Below are positions 1-10,529 of a DNA stretch of 64,000 nt, piece by piece. Made by a program: the position numbers and the translations under genes. The notes beneath the pieces were generated by a model. That model had not been told where the DNA came from. It saw only the letters and a list, made by a program, of their open reading frames with translations, and ran no database searches. Every line of letters begins with the position of its first letter. Position 1 is the first letter of the stretch. Origin of the DNA: Incurvaria masculella (Eukaryota > Arthropoda > Insecta > Lepidoptera > Incurvariidae); assembly GCA_946894095.1 (NCBI GenBank), contig OX335652.1, positions 10,687,001-10,751,000 of the forward strand, given 5' to 3'.

Positions 1-202
1 AATATATTTGAAAAATGTTACGGCTTTTCACGCGGCGGGAGGAGACATTCGCCGACGTATCGAGCTGATCGTTCAGCCCGTTGTCAAGGAGGTTGTCCGC
101 CACGTTCGTACGCAGCAGACGACTGACAACTAGGCTCGCCGTGGTCGTAAGTCATAGGTGTGGGTCGAGGTGGTAGCGGAAATGCGGTGGTAGCGCTTCT
201 AC

Positions 203-985
203 GGTCTTCCTTAAATTCACAAAGATGGGAACCCCCTTAGACCAATAGTGAGCCAGATAAATGCTCCTACCTACCTCCTCGCTAAACATGTCGCCTCAAT
301 ATTTCAACCCCTGTCTGGCAAGACGTCGTCCTACGTTAAAGATTCGGCCTATTTTGTGGAATTGTTGTCTACAGTGAAGTTGGCATGCATGGATCTATTA
401 GTGAGCTTTGACGTCGAGTCGCTGTATACAGACGTACCAGTCCAAGAGTACCTCGACATCATCAGAGACTTAGTCATCAGCAACGACATCGACACTGAGT
501 ACGTCAAGCTCCTGCCACATTGTCTCACTACGACATACTTTCTGTGGAACAGACAATACTACATCCATCGAGAAGGTCAAGTGACACCAGTGGTGGCAAA
601 CGTTTTCATGGAACCGCTGGAACACCGCACATTGCAAACAATGACGTGATTTCAATCTGGTCACATGGTCGCCTGGTCACTCGACGCTTTCATCTCTCAT
701 CTTAATTAGGTTTACACAAATATAAAATATACAGTAGATTGTGAGAAGTAAGGCCCTTTGGCGTTCTTGGAAGTACTTGTTGCTCGACGATTGGATGGAA
801 TCCTAATGTGTGGCTTAGTACCACAAGTCGACACACACAAATCATTGTCTACAAGCTACTTCGCATCATGCTCCGGTGCATTTGAAAACGGTCGCAAGAG
901 CATTGAGACTCAGAGCACAGCAGTTGCGTGACAATGACCAGATCTTCACCGAAATAGACCCTGTGCTTCGAGAAAATGGGTACAA
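203..985 (+). mobile_element. Penelope-like retroelement remnant (reverse transcriptase)
   Basis: The plus strand encodes a reverse transcriptase typical of Penelope-like elements. A block reading IHKDGNPLRPIVS leads into an open stretch at 248-649 with NAPTYLLAKH, GKTSSYVKDSA, VSFDVESLYTDVPVQE and TTTYFLWN. After a deletion near 640 a later part of the same protein is seen (PLAFLEVLVARRLDG near 740-800). The tail segment HLKTVARALRLRAQ lies near 876-920. Stops, frame changes and the missing catalytic YADD region mark it as dead. The first 200 bases of the window show nothing I can assign. Family assignment rests on these conserved blocks as I know them. Confidence 0.8.
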
Positions 986-1881
986 TTTTCGCAATGTCAG
1001 TCAGTCAGTCAGCGTGTTTGCGTCCACTGCTGGACATACGCCTCTCCAACCCTTCTCCAGTCCTCCCGGCCCTCAGCGGTACGGAACCACTGCTTTCCGC
1101 CGACGCACTTGATCTCATCTTCCCACTTGGCGAGTGGTCTTCCCACACTCCGTTTGCCTGTTCACGGCCGCCAGTGTAGGACACGGTTACTCCAACGGTC
1201 GTCGTCTCTTCGGCTGACGTGACCAGCCCACTGCCATTTGAGCTTAGCCACCCGGTGTCCAATATCGACTACTTTGGTACGTCGGCGGATTGCCTCTTTA
1301 CGTACCATATCCCGTAGCGATATTCCCAGCATGGCTCGCTCCATTGCTCGCTGGGCAACTTTTAACCTTTGGACAACGGCGACCGTCAGAGTCCACGTTT
1401 CACACCCGTACGTCATGTCATAACCGGAAGGACGCACTGGTCATATGTTCGGGTCTTTAAATTTTACGGAAGGTCAGACCTCAAAGCGAATTTAAGCTTT
1501 CCGAAGGCAACCCAACCCAGTTGAATCCGTCGTTCAACCTCCAAAGACAGTCCTTGTATACCAAGCCGCAGGATTTGACCGAGATATACGTACTCTTCAA
1601 CCTGTCGACTTCTACGTCGATAACGATTTGTCCTCCCGTCATACCCTCAGTCGCCATGACCTTGGTTTTATCCCGGTTCATCTTCAGACCTACCTTTATC
1701 GATGCTTTATAAAGGTCTTCCAGCGTGGTTTAAAGCTGAACTCGGGAATTTCACAGAAGAACAATGTGATCGGCGTAGCGAAGATGACTGAGGAAAATAT
1801 TCACTAACGTTGATACCCATGTTGTCCCATTCAAGCGTCTTGAACACATATTCCGATGCGTTTGTGAAGAGCTTGGGTGAG

Positions 1882-3025
1882 AAAATGTGGGTGAGAAAGT
1901 AACGTAAATATAAGATATAAAAACAGAACAAATGGAATTATGGATAACTCTGTATCACGATTATTTGAAACCGATTACGGAGTACCTCAAGGCTCAATCA
2001 TGGCACCATTGCTGTTTATTATTTTTATTAATGACATTTCAAAAGACACTATGCTAGTACTTCTCGCGAAAACCATAGTAATTTACGCTGACGACGCAAA
2101 TGTAATTGTTACTGATAAAAGTATTGAAACACTCCTCACAAAAACAACAAAAATAATTGAGGAGTTGGGTAAATGGTTCGCAGCAAATGGGTTAATGTTA
2201 AATAGTGCTAAAACACAATGTGTACATTTTAAGATGAAAAATATCAAACATGAAATGAATGATGAGATGTTTATCGAATATAACGATGAAGTCATAACGT
2301 TTGCAACATCTACTATATTCTTAGGCTTCACGTTGGATCAAAAGTTACGATGGGACAAACACATTCAACATGTTTGTGATAAATTAACAAAAGCTTGTTA
2401 TTGCCTCAGAACCCTGTCTAAATGCTGTGACTTAGATACCCTGAAGAGTGCCTACTACGGTTATTTCTCCTCTATCATGACCTATGGCATTGATTTCTGG
2501 GGTTCTTCAGGGGAAGCGGTTTCAGTATTTAGACTACAAAAGAAAGCAATTCGGATAATTACACACTCTAAATGGGACGCACACTGCACGCCTATGTTTA
2601 AAAACCTAAAATTGCAGACTATGTATGATGTGTACGTACAAAGAACTATTTTTAATGTGAGAAATTACCCGGAATTATATAATAATTTTGAACACGGATA
2701 TTCGACGAGAAATAAAAATTTGATCCAGCAAGCTGCACACCCACATCGAAATTTGAGAAGGGTGTCCACTTCAATAGTATTAATGTTTAATAAGCTACCA
2801 AGAGACTTGCGAGAAGATACCAACATAAGATTTAAAAATAAGTTAGGTACATGGTTGCTTGACAAAACTTTCTACGATTTAAGTTATTTTAATATTATTG
2901 TGTAAAACGACGAATTCACATGATTGGTATCAATATTATAATCTGTTATGCAAATTCTTAATATTGTAATGTAATCACTGCAAATAAAAATATTTTGATT
3001 TCATATTTTTTATTTTATTTGATTT
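1882..3025 (+). mobile_element. 5'-truncated jockey-like LINE
   Basis: This insertion contains the 3' half of a non-LTR reverse transcriptase (1940-2905), then a short AT-rich 3' UTR with AATAAA-like tail sequence near 2980-3020. It has no endonuclease or ORF1, so it is 5' truncated, as is usual for LINEs. It sits inside a minus-strand RTE copy. Short similar bases (TGAG) at both junctions may be a target duplication, but this is weak. Clade is inferred from the reverse transcriptase motifs. Confidence 0.8.
1940..2905 (+). CDS. LINE reverse transcriptase, C-terminal part, truncated
   Basis: A 321-codon open frame encodes the second half of a LINE reverse transcriptase. YGVPQGSIMAPLLFIIFIND is motif B'/4 and YADDANV is the catalytic box. 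LGFTLDQKLRWDKHI and SAYYGYFSSIMTYGIDFWG belong to the thumb region. The C-terminal tail includes FNKLPRDLRE. The frame is intact through the whole remaining part, which suggests a fairly young insertion. The N-terminal palm and the endonuclease are missing, so it cannot act alone. The first ATG is probably not a true start. Confidence 0.85.
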   Translation: MDNSVSRLFETDYGVPQGSIMAPLLFIIFINDISKDTMLVLLAKTIVIYADDANVIVTDKSIETLLTKTTKIIEELGKWFAANGLMLNSAKTQCVHFKMKNIKHEMNDEMFIEYNDEVITFATSTIFLGFTLDQKLRWDKHIQHVCDKLTKACYCLRTLSKCCDLDTLKSAYYGYFSSIMTYGIDFWGSSGEAVSVFRLQKKAIRIITHSKWDAHCTPMFKNLKLQTMYDVYVQRTIFNVRNYPELYNNFEHGYSTRNKNLIQQAAHPHRNLRRVSTSIVLMFNKLPRDLREDTNIRFKNKLGTWLLDKTFYDLSYFNIIV

Positions 3026-3345
3026 GAGATCACATGCCCCTGCCTAACGCCTTTACCAAGAGGGATGGGTTGGGTATTTTCATGGAGCCTCACAGTCATC
3101 GTCGCGGACCGATACAGATTTCGGAGTACCTCGACGTAGCGGTGGTCGATTCTGCACCTCAGGAGGGAGTTTTCGAAGGCCCATTTTTCAACTGAGTCGA
3201 ACGCCTTCTCGTAGTCCACGAAGGCTACAAAGAGCGGCTTGTTGTACTCCTCCTTCTAGCTAGCTTAGCCACCCGGTGTCCAATATCGACTACTTTGGTA
3301 CGTCGGCGGATTGCCTCGTTACGCACCATATCCCGTAGCGATATT

Positions 3346-4905
3346 CGCCAAGGGAACATGAAGTTGGTTGAGCGCGTTATAGAGGAAAATCGAGACAGTA
3401 AAGTGTTTTCCCGTGCCTTCTCTACCGGCGCTAACTAAATTTCAAAACTGGAGCGTGCGGATGGGGTTGTCACTGCAATTAAGACGGATATACTTAAGGC
3501 GGTGGTAAAAAAATATGACGAATTGTACTCCGCAGCAATTCATGCCCCAAGCCCAAGCAAACCACTGCGCCGCTCACTAGATACTACACCGAGGATCTGC
3601 CGGAGATTAGTGTCTATGAGATAAAGGCTGTTTTGAAAGGACTCAAAAAACACAAGGCTCCAGATGAGGCCGGGATAACAATGGAACTGCTAAAGTCTGG
3701 CGGGAGACCCATCTTGAAGGAACTGCAAACACTGTGCAATGCAGTTCTCAAAAATGGTGTCGTCCCGGCTGCACGGCGAAATAGTGTCGTTGTCCTTTTA
3801 GGGGATAGGGCGAAGTTGAAGAACTATCGACCTATCTCACTTCTAAGCCACTTATACAAGGTCTTTTCGCCGAGTTGGCTGACACAGAGGCTGGATCAGT
3901 ACCAGCCTCGTGAGCAAGCTGGGTTCAGGAAAAGATACGGCATAATGGATCACATATTTACTGTGAGACAAGTGGTGCAGAAGTGCGAGGAGTACAACAA
4001 GCCGCTCTTTGTAGCCTTCCACTTCTTTTCTAGTCCTTTACGAGAAAGCGTTCGACTCAGTTGAAAAATGAGCTGTCGAAAACTCCCTCCTGAGGTGCAG
4101 AATCGACCACTGCTACATCGAAGTACTCCGAAATCTGTATCGGTCCGCGACGATGACTGTGAGGCTCCATTAAAATACCCAACCCATCTCTCTTGCTAAA
4201 GGCGTTAGGCAGGGGGATGTGATTTCACCCAAGCTCTTCACAAGCGCATCGGAATATGTGTTCAAGACGCTTGAATGGGACAACATGGGTATCAACGTTA
4301 ATGAATATTTTCCTCACTCATCTTCGCTTCGCCGATCACATTGTTCTTCTGTCAAATTCCCGAGTTCAGCTTCAAACAATGCTGGAAGACCTTTACAAAG
4401 CATCGATAAAAGTAGGTCTGAAGATGAACCGGGATAAAACCAAGTTCATGGCGACTGAGGGTATGACGGGAGGACAAATCGTTATCTCGGTCAAATCCTG
4501 CGGCTTGGTATACAAGGACTGTCTTTGGAGGTTTAGCGACGGATTCAACTGGGTTGGGCTGCCTTCGGAAAGCTTAAATTCGCTCTGAGGTCTGACCTTT
4601 CGCAAAATTTAAAGACCCGAACATATGCCCAGTGCGTCCTCCCGGTTATGAGTGGGCTGGTCACGACAGCCGACGAGACGACGACCATTAGAGTAACCGT
4701 GTCCTACACTGGCGGCCGTGGACAGGCAAACGGAGTGTGGGAAGACCACCCGCCAGGTGGAAAGACGGCATCAAGTGCGTCGGGGAAAGCATTGTGTCCG
4801 TACCGCTGAGGGCCGGGAGGACTGGAGAAGGATTGGAGAGGCGTATGTCCCGCAGTGGTCGCAAACACGCTGACGGATTGACTGACTGTTCTCAAACCAT
4901 TGTAC
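3346..4905 (+). mobile_element. RTE-clade LINE remnant, plus strand
   Basis: A degenerate RTE-type endonuclease-reverse transcriptase runs along the plus strand. It reads KLVERVIEENRDSKVFSRAF near 3360, then HKAPDEAGITMELLKSGGRP, LKNYRPISLLSHLYKVF and QPREQAGFRK within 3633-4064. A frame change follows, then YEKAFDSVE-like sequence near 4040, GVRQGDVISPKLFT near 4200, a palm motif RFADHIVLLSNSR near 4335 and MNRDKTKFMATEGMTGGQI near 4425. C-terminal and 3' UTR-like sequence extends to about 4905. Several frameshifts and stops make it non-functional. Confidence 0.8.
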
Positions 4906-5144
4906 TCTTATTTTTTTGTAGGTGGTAGCATTTAAAGGGTTAATATTATGTCATCGCTGTAAGAATAATAAGGTTTTGTAATTTGTCTCTTTGTTTACAG
5001 GCCACTATAGTAGTTCATGACAGAAATAATAGTATTAATTCTGGATCTAACACTAGACTCATCAGAAGGACTAAATCGTACACAGGTTTATAATGTTTTC
5101 TTGTTGCCACTGGAGTGTGCATCGCTTTAAGGTCCTTTCTTCAA

Positions 5145-5885
5145 CCCCTGTCAGCCCATGCCTACGATATTAGAGGCGCACGCTTTACATTCTGCGACGG
5201 AGCTCCTCATTACATAATTTAAATTAGATTGAATGTAAACCTAATATAATGAAGAATTTTAATAGTCATAATAAGATAAATCGCCAAAAAGTTACTATTC
5301 TTTAATGACTTTAGGTTAAATATTCATGGTTATTTCCATCCTTTAAACAGTTAAATGTATATATTTTCTATAACTAATACATAAATATTTTTACAGAGCT
5401 TTTCAGGTATTATTTAAACTATACCTACGACTTAAGAGCTGTTAATTTAAAATTCCGCTTCGGGTTGGATACATTGCAACTTTTTTATGATAAAATAAAA
5501 GAGATACGTAAATAAAGAAAAGAGAGTGACGCCAAAGCTTACTAAACTTCCTTAATATGTGAGTGACGATGTGGACATGTACTTTTGTATGGACCCGGCA
5601 ACGTTGCGTACATATTTATAGAAAACATATACATTGAAATGTTTAAAGCATGGAAATATACACTAGAATATTTACCCTAAATTCATGTGAATTAAAGAAT
5701 AGTAACTTTGAGATACTTCACTTATGGGTTTAAGTTTTGTGGCGATTTATTTTATTATGACTATTAAAAAATCTTCATTACGTTATGTTTACATTCAATC
5801 TGATGAAAATTATGTAATAACGAGGGCCGTGGCAGAATTTAAAGCGTGCGCCTCTAATGCCGTAGGCATGGGCTGACTGTAGTTG
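5145..5885. mobile_element. Foldback DNA element with ~170-bp inverted ends
   Basis: Bases near 5148-5315 reappear in reverse complement near 5690-5880. Shared blocks include CAGCCCATGCCTACG, TTAGAGGCGCACGCTTTA, GATTGAATGTAAAC and AATAGTCATAATAA. About 380 bp of AT-rich sequence without a convincing gene separates the arms. The long inverted ends and lack of coding capacity fit a foldback or MITE-like non-autonomous element. I could not define a target-site duplication. Confidence 0.65.
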
Positions 5886-6234
5886 TGATTCCCTACGTTG
5901 AAGGATCCATACGGTAGATTCCGAAAGCATATGTATATGAAACTTCCGGTTTTTACTCTTCAAGTATGCGGAACTATGTGCATCATAACCTAAAGTTAAC
6001 TTGAGTTAAACTTAGTTAATAATTAGATACGACAACGCCCTAATATCACGCAATCAATCAATACCTATATCACAAATATTTCATTTTGGTTTTTTTTAAC
6101 CTATTCAAGATGAGTTCTGATCAATAAAAACATCACTGTTTATAGATAGCCATATCACAAAACTGTTATATTATATTAATTTAACAATTGATGAATATAC
6201 GAACTGGGCGCATCCGACGTTCAACATGGCCGCG

Positions 6235-6617
6235 TAGGAAACGTGCCAGGCTGAGGGCAGCCAACCTAATTTTTTTATGAAGCATGTTCATAGGACTATC
6301 GAATGGTGGTATTGTCATCTTGTTACTCGATGACGTTTTTTTTTTTATTTTTCGACATTTTAAAACCGGCCAACCTCAGAACGTGCCAGGGTAGGACGAG
6401 GCAACCTACTTTTTTTTAGCTTTTCTTGATGACCTTTACCGATTGTGCTAGGTCTCATGTTGTTACTCGATGACGTTAAATTCTACCAAAAAAGTGATTT
6501 AATATTACCTACTGCACAAAACGTTCCAGGTTTGGGTCAGGCAACCTAGTATTTTTAGGAAGCCTATTCTTATCTGCACAACCACAAATGGGTCCCATGG
6601 TGTTACTCGATGACGTA
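6235..6617. repeat. Degenerate 140-bp tandem repeat, three units
   Basis: The string TGTTACTCGATGACGT occurs near 6321, 6461 and 6601, spaced exactly 140 bp. Each unit starts with ACGTGCCAGG-like sequence (6240, 6381, 6521) followed by a GGCAACCTA-like block. Between these anchors the units have diverged, so only the ends are well conserved. No open frame spans the units. Function unknown. Confidence 0.8.
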
Positions 6618-7004
6618 GGGTTGACGACGGTCCGCTCTCGTACTAGTATCCTATCGAGTAGGCGCTATCGAGGAGGCGTTATCGCCTGTCAAAAATATTG
6701 TATGCGTTTGACAGATGGTATCGACAGCGCTTTCGCGACTCCGCGTTTTCATACAAATCGGAAGTGCGAGTTTGACTTTGACAGCTTGAAGAAGTAAAAC
6801 CACAGAATATCTAGTAATTAAAAACTTGTATGGAGTTTGACGTTTTTACGGAAAACGCCAGTCGATCGGTTTGCCGTTAACGCCAATTTAGGTGACAACT
6901 GGGACTACAGACTCAGTACACTTCGCCACTCGTGTCCTTCCAATCTGCTGGATGAAATACATAGATCCACAGAGGATTGCAGAGATCCAATGCATAGAAT
7001 TTGG

Positions 7005-7160
7005 GGCACGCGGGTAGATAGGGGGTGGCGGCGGAGAAGAGGCAGGGGGTGGGGAGGAGGCGGCAGCTGCGGGACGCGAGCGCACGCACAGCTGTCGCGT
7101 CGCGCCGCCCGCGCCCGCGCCTGCTGCGTCTGCGCAAGCTGTGGTTGCACCTGCCGATAT
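7005..7160. other. CpG-rich block, possible promoter-type sequence
   Basis: This is a sharply GC-rich stretch (GGCGGCGGAG, CGCGTCGCGCCGCCCGCGCC) inside AT-rich DNA. Open frames through it are low-complexity and look like by-products of composition. It could be a promoter or noncoding exon. No TATA box or clear splice site decides the matter. Confidence 0.3.
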
Positions 7161-7219
7161 TTGGAACTTTCTTAATAATAAGGTGATCGAGTTCCATATA
7201 ATGTCTCGTGCCGGTTTCT

Positions 7220-7960
7220 TCAGTCAATAGAACAAATAATTTTCTGAAATCTTGTGCATTAAATAAATCAAATAATGATGTAAGCCTTTAAAGATTTGTA
7301 TCCAAATATTATACATAAAATATCATACAAAAAGTTAATCATAGAATCATCACTATAATAGAATATCAAAGATACCGTTTTAGCTTTCTAATATAGCTAG
7401 ACCGACCATCAAATGCCTTTTTCATCTTTTTAAAATCCAAAAACAAGTAGTATTTTTTTTAATAATATTTTTTTTTTATTTATGAAATAAAACAAACAGT
7501 CAGTTACAAAAATATCGACAAGATTTCTTATGAACTAATACAGTTAGGCCAATTCTATGTTTCCCTGATTAGCATTTAAATTTATTGAAATAGGGATGTG
7601 TCTGGTTTTTTTAATGAAAGACCGGTATGGCTGTGCTGAGGACGAAAGGTGCTCAGAAAAGCACACATGCCAGCGGATTATCGCTGAGCTATCGAGTTTG
7701 TTCAAATTACGCTTGAAGACTTCCAGGTTATAGGTATGACAAAAGGCATCCGTCGGTAGACAGTTATATCCTGACGGTGCGGCAGAGAAATGAGTTTGAG
7801 AAGCGGTTCATTCTCAAAAGCCTAATGTCAATCATAAGGGGGTGCTCTGGTTCTCTGCGGCGGGTGCTCCGGATATAGGTAGGATGGGGAGGAGTTAAGT
7901 AGTGTGTGTATCACGGAGGAGGGAGGAGGTGTCAGTCCGTCCGACAGTTCTCGTGTAAGT
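7220..7960. other. Noncoding stretch without recognisable gene
   Basis: The stretch is AT-rich with poly-T runs near 7450-7490. Positions 7560-7860 contain more complex sequence (around GAAAGACCGGTATGGCTGTG) that may be an old retroelement 3' end, but no conserved protein can be read. The words GATCGAGTTCCATA near 7186 recur near 58500 and, inverted, near 59265, so a short interspersed repeat overlaps the left edge. Confidence 0.4.
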
Positions 7961-8324
7961 ATACTTCTTCGTGGAAACGGGGCCTTATAGACAAATAGAG
8001 TTACTAGAGAAGTGTTTGTTCAGACCACTTAAGATAAAGGAAGGAGAAATGCTCGATAATCATCGGATAGCCGTTCCTGTGAGAAGCATCATACATACAT
8101 ACATCGGGCGCCATATTATGTGGCATCTCATACGGCCATCATATTACCCGCTGAGCCACTATTCAGTGAATAGACGTCATCAATCTGTGACGTCGCTGCT
8201 TTGGCTGCGGTTACGTTGGACTAGCATCAGGCGAGGCGTGCCTACACTGGAGTAAGCGCTGTGCGGGTGAGAATCGAACGTTTAGCCACCATACCAACGG
8301 GAAATTATTATTATTATAATAATT

Positions 8325-9425
8325 AAAATGATCTGCGAGTCGTGCAACAAGATAACCAAGCCTCAAGACAAAATAATTTGTTCACAGTGCTCAAAGTGTT
8401 TCCACTATCTTTGTGTTGATATCACATCGAAGACAGCATGGAAATGTCCGTACTGCAAGATTTCAAATAAAAAGGTTGGTGACAATACAAATACCACTAT
8501 TCGTCCCCATCCCAGCGATAACACTAATAGATCTAGAGATAGTATGGACGAAAGCACAAACGACTTTCGCAATTATCTCGATTCTGCTCTGAAAAAAATT
8601 AAAACCGATATGTCTGCCGAACTTCGTTCTTTCATAGGGACGGAGTTTAAGTCTTTGCGAACTGAAGTAACAGAATCGAGCGATTTCGTGTCAGCGTAGT
8701 TCGAAAGCTTTAAGACAATAATACAGGAAAAAACAAACGTTATTTACCTCCAATCAGGCTCTGACGACAAAAGTCAGCGAAATGGGCACCAGAATCGATC
8801 AACTGGAACAACAATCTCGAGACTGCAACCTGGAGATACAGTGTGTGCCGGAGCATCGGACCGAGAACATAGTCTCCGTGATCCAGCAACTGGCGTCAAG
8901 CGTAGCTCACGCCAAGCTCAACCGTGACACCAACCGGCCGCGCTCCATCATTGTGCGACTGCTAAGCCCTAGGTGTCGGGATGAGCTGCAAACTGTACTA
9001 AAGAGTTGAAGTAGAATTGAGTACAAGAAGGCATCGGATAAATCGAATAAGCTCAACATCAGCCACCTCGGCCTAGCAGGAGATAAGTCATCCGTGTTCG
9101 TGATGGAGCACCTATCGCCAGCGTAAAAGCAATAAATATAATAAAGCCATAAATAATAAATATAAATATTGCTGGGTTTCGAGTTGCATTCTATATACAC
9201 AGATTTTAGCAAAGCATTTGAAAAAGTGAACCACAGTCGACTTCTAATGAAAATGCAACGATTCTGCGATGGTTTGAGACCTATCTTGATAATCGAATCC
9301 AACGTGTCGTTTTAAAAGGTTTTTCTTCAGATAGAAATAAGGTACCTTCAGGCTTTCCCCAAGGATCCCATCTGGGTGCTTTGCTGTTTTTAATATTTAT
9401 AAATGACATAGCTCTCCGGAATTAA
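8325..9425 (+). mobile_element. CR1-like LINE, internally deleted
   Basis: ORF1 begins at 8328 with a PHD-like zinc finger and continues after a stop near 8698 in a shifted frame (8782-9009), ending a predicted coiled-coil region with IDQLEQQSRDCNLEI. Around 9190-9420 the end of a reverse transcriptase appears: a TDFSKAFE-like string, then RWFETYLDNRIQRVVLKG, FPQGSHLGALLFLIFINDIA. Everything between ORF1 and this reverse transcriptase piece, including the endonuclease, is missing. PHD fingers in ORF1 are known in some insect CR1/L2-like LINEs. Confidence 0.75.
8328..8699 (+). CDS. LINE ORF1 N-terminus with PHD-like zinc finger (broken)
   Basis: The 123-codon frame starts MICESCNKI and shows a Cys/His array: C3, C6, C18, C21, H26, C29, C44 and C47, which fits a C4HC3 PHD-like finger. 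Downstream lies a polar, helical segment (DFRNYLDSALKKIKTDMSAE) likely to form a coiled coil. A stop at 8697 cuts the protein. The next frame (8782-9009) carries the following coiled-coil and start of the nucleic-acid-binding part, so the gene is broken rather than short. Confidence 0.65.
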   Translation: MICESCNKITKPQDKIICSQCSKCFHYLCVDITSKTAWKCPYCKISNKKVGDNTNTTIRPHPSDNTNRSRDSMDESTNDFRNYLDSALKKIKTDMSAELRSFIGTEFKSLRTEVTESSDFVSA

Positions 9426-9798
9426 AAATGAAGATCGTCTGTCTCAATTCAACCTATGGAATCTTTTGCTTTACGCTGATCAAAGTTTGATATTGTTTTT
9501 ATAAATAAAATAATGAATGGTATTATCGATTGCCTAGACCTAATGCAACGAATAAACATATTCGTTCCCAGGTTGAATTGTAGCCAAATAGGTCGAAAAC
9601 CTTTCTTTATTGAGCGTAGTCGAACAAATGTTGGGTCACATTCACCAATATCCAGAAAGTGTGCGCGATGCAATGCATGCAAGGATGAATTTGACATTTT
9701 TGCGGACCCTTTTACCAAAATAAAAAAGGGTAAACTCATTGACTTATATATTACTTCGTAAGGACCCGGTCAACGCGCACGACTAATGGCACCAGTTC

Positions 9799-9838
9799 GT
9801 TGGCCCTAAAATATTTTAAAATAAGTTTTAGGGCCAAC
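9799..9838. repeat. 13-bp-arm hairpin
   Basis: GTTGGCCCTAAAA at 9799-9811 pairs perfectly with TTTTAGGGCCAAC at 9826-9838 around a 14-nt AT-rich loop. It may be a small foldback remnant. No gene is attached. Confidence 0.7.
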
Positions 9839-10149
9839 GCGACGTCTGCGGACTACTGCAGAGTGATGTTCAGAGTCGTGAAAATGCCTAGTAGCGTAGT
9901 AAAAGGGTGCATAAAATACGATACGAAAGTTATAAAGACACATGGAATAACGTATTATCGAAAAGTCAACTCACATAATCTTTTTTCATGTTTAACAATT
10001 GAATAATTGCATTTTCAAGCGATAATTTTATTAAATACCACAGTTCATAAGCAGGCAAAGGACGCCATGCCGCCCGTTGCACGAGTAGCTGAACTAACCT
10101 TGTACGGGCGTCCTTTTTATTTCTGGTTTATTTTGTTAGTATGAGTAGG

Positions 10150-10525
10150 TAGATAGGTCTACGATCAGTGTTTCCCAAGATATAACGAAAACAAATGTTG
10201 ACATGACAGGCAGGTAAATCAGGTCGGGACGTTTACTTTGAGTGGTCGCATGATGGGTCTCCGAACAGTGTTTCCCAAGATATAACGAAAACAAATTTTG
10301 ACATGACAGGCAGGTAGATTAGGTCGGGACGTTTAGTTTGAGTGGTCGCATGATGGGACTACGGCCAGTGTTTCCCAAGACATACCGAAAACAAATATTG
10401 ACATGACAGGCAAGTAGATCAGGTCGGGACTTTTACTTTGAGTGGTCGCATGATGGGTCTCCGAACAGTGTTTCCCAAGATATAATGAAAACAAATTTTG
10501 ACATGACAAGCAGGTAGATCACAGA
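10150..10525. repeat. 100-bp tandem repeat, nearly four units
   Basis: The string CAGTGTTTCCCAAGA recurs at 10166, 10266, 10366 and 10466, exactly 100 bp apart. Units also share GAAAACAAAT, TTGACATGACAGGCAGGTAG and AGTGGTCGCATGATGGG. Units differ by only a few bases, so the array is young. The last unit is cut short near 10525. No coding sense. Confidence 0.9.
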
Positions 10526-10529
10526 TCAA

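Larger units (their letters stand above)
1000..3345 (-). mobile_element. RTE-clade LINE remnant, split by a younger LINE
   Basis: On the minus strand the pieces read in order from high to low coordinates. Positions 3219-3026 encode DYEKAFDSVEKWAFENSLLRC and GVRQGHVIS. Positions 1881-1480 resume with SPKLFTNASEYVFKTLEW and MNRDKTKVMATEGMTGGQI. Positions 1437-1160 give the C-terminal part with DMTYGCETWTLT and RVAKLKWQWAGHVSRRDD. The better preserved plus-strand copy at 3346-4905 shows that GVRQGDVIS and PKLFTS are normally contiguous, so the jockey-like LINE at 1882-3025 interrupts this copy. A second C-terminal fragment (same as 1241-1320) lies at 3256-3345. Many stops; not functional. Confidence 0.75.

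Noticed and set aside
6888..7227. Overlapping frames at the 7-kb GC-rich block
   Set aside because: Several frames on both strands are open at once, typical of composition. No domain.
10150..10525. CRISPR-like array
   Set aside because: The 100-bp units are contiguous tandem repeats with no unique spacers, in a eukaryotic genome.
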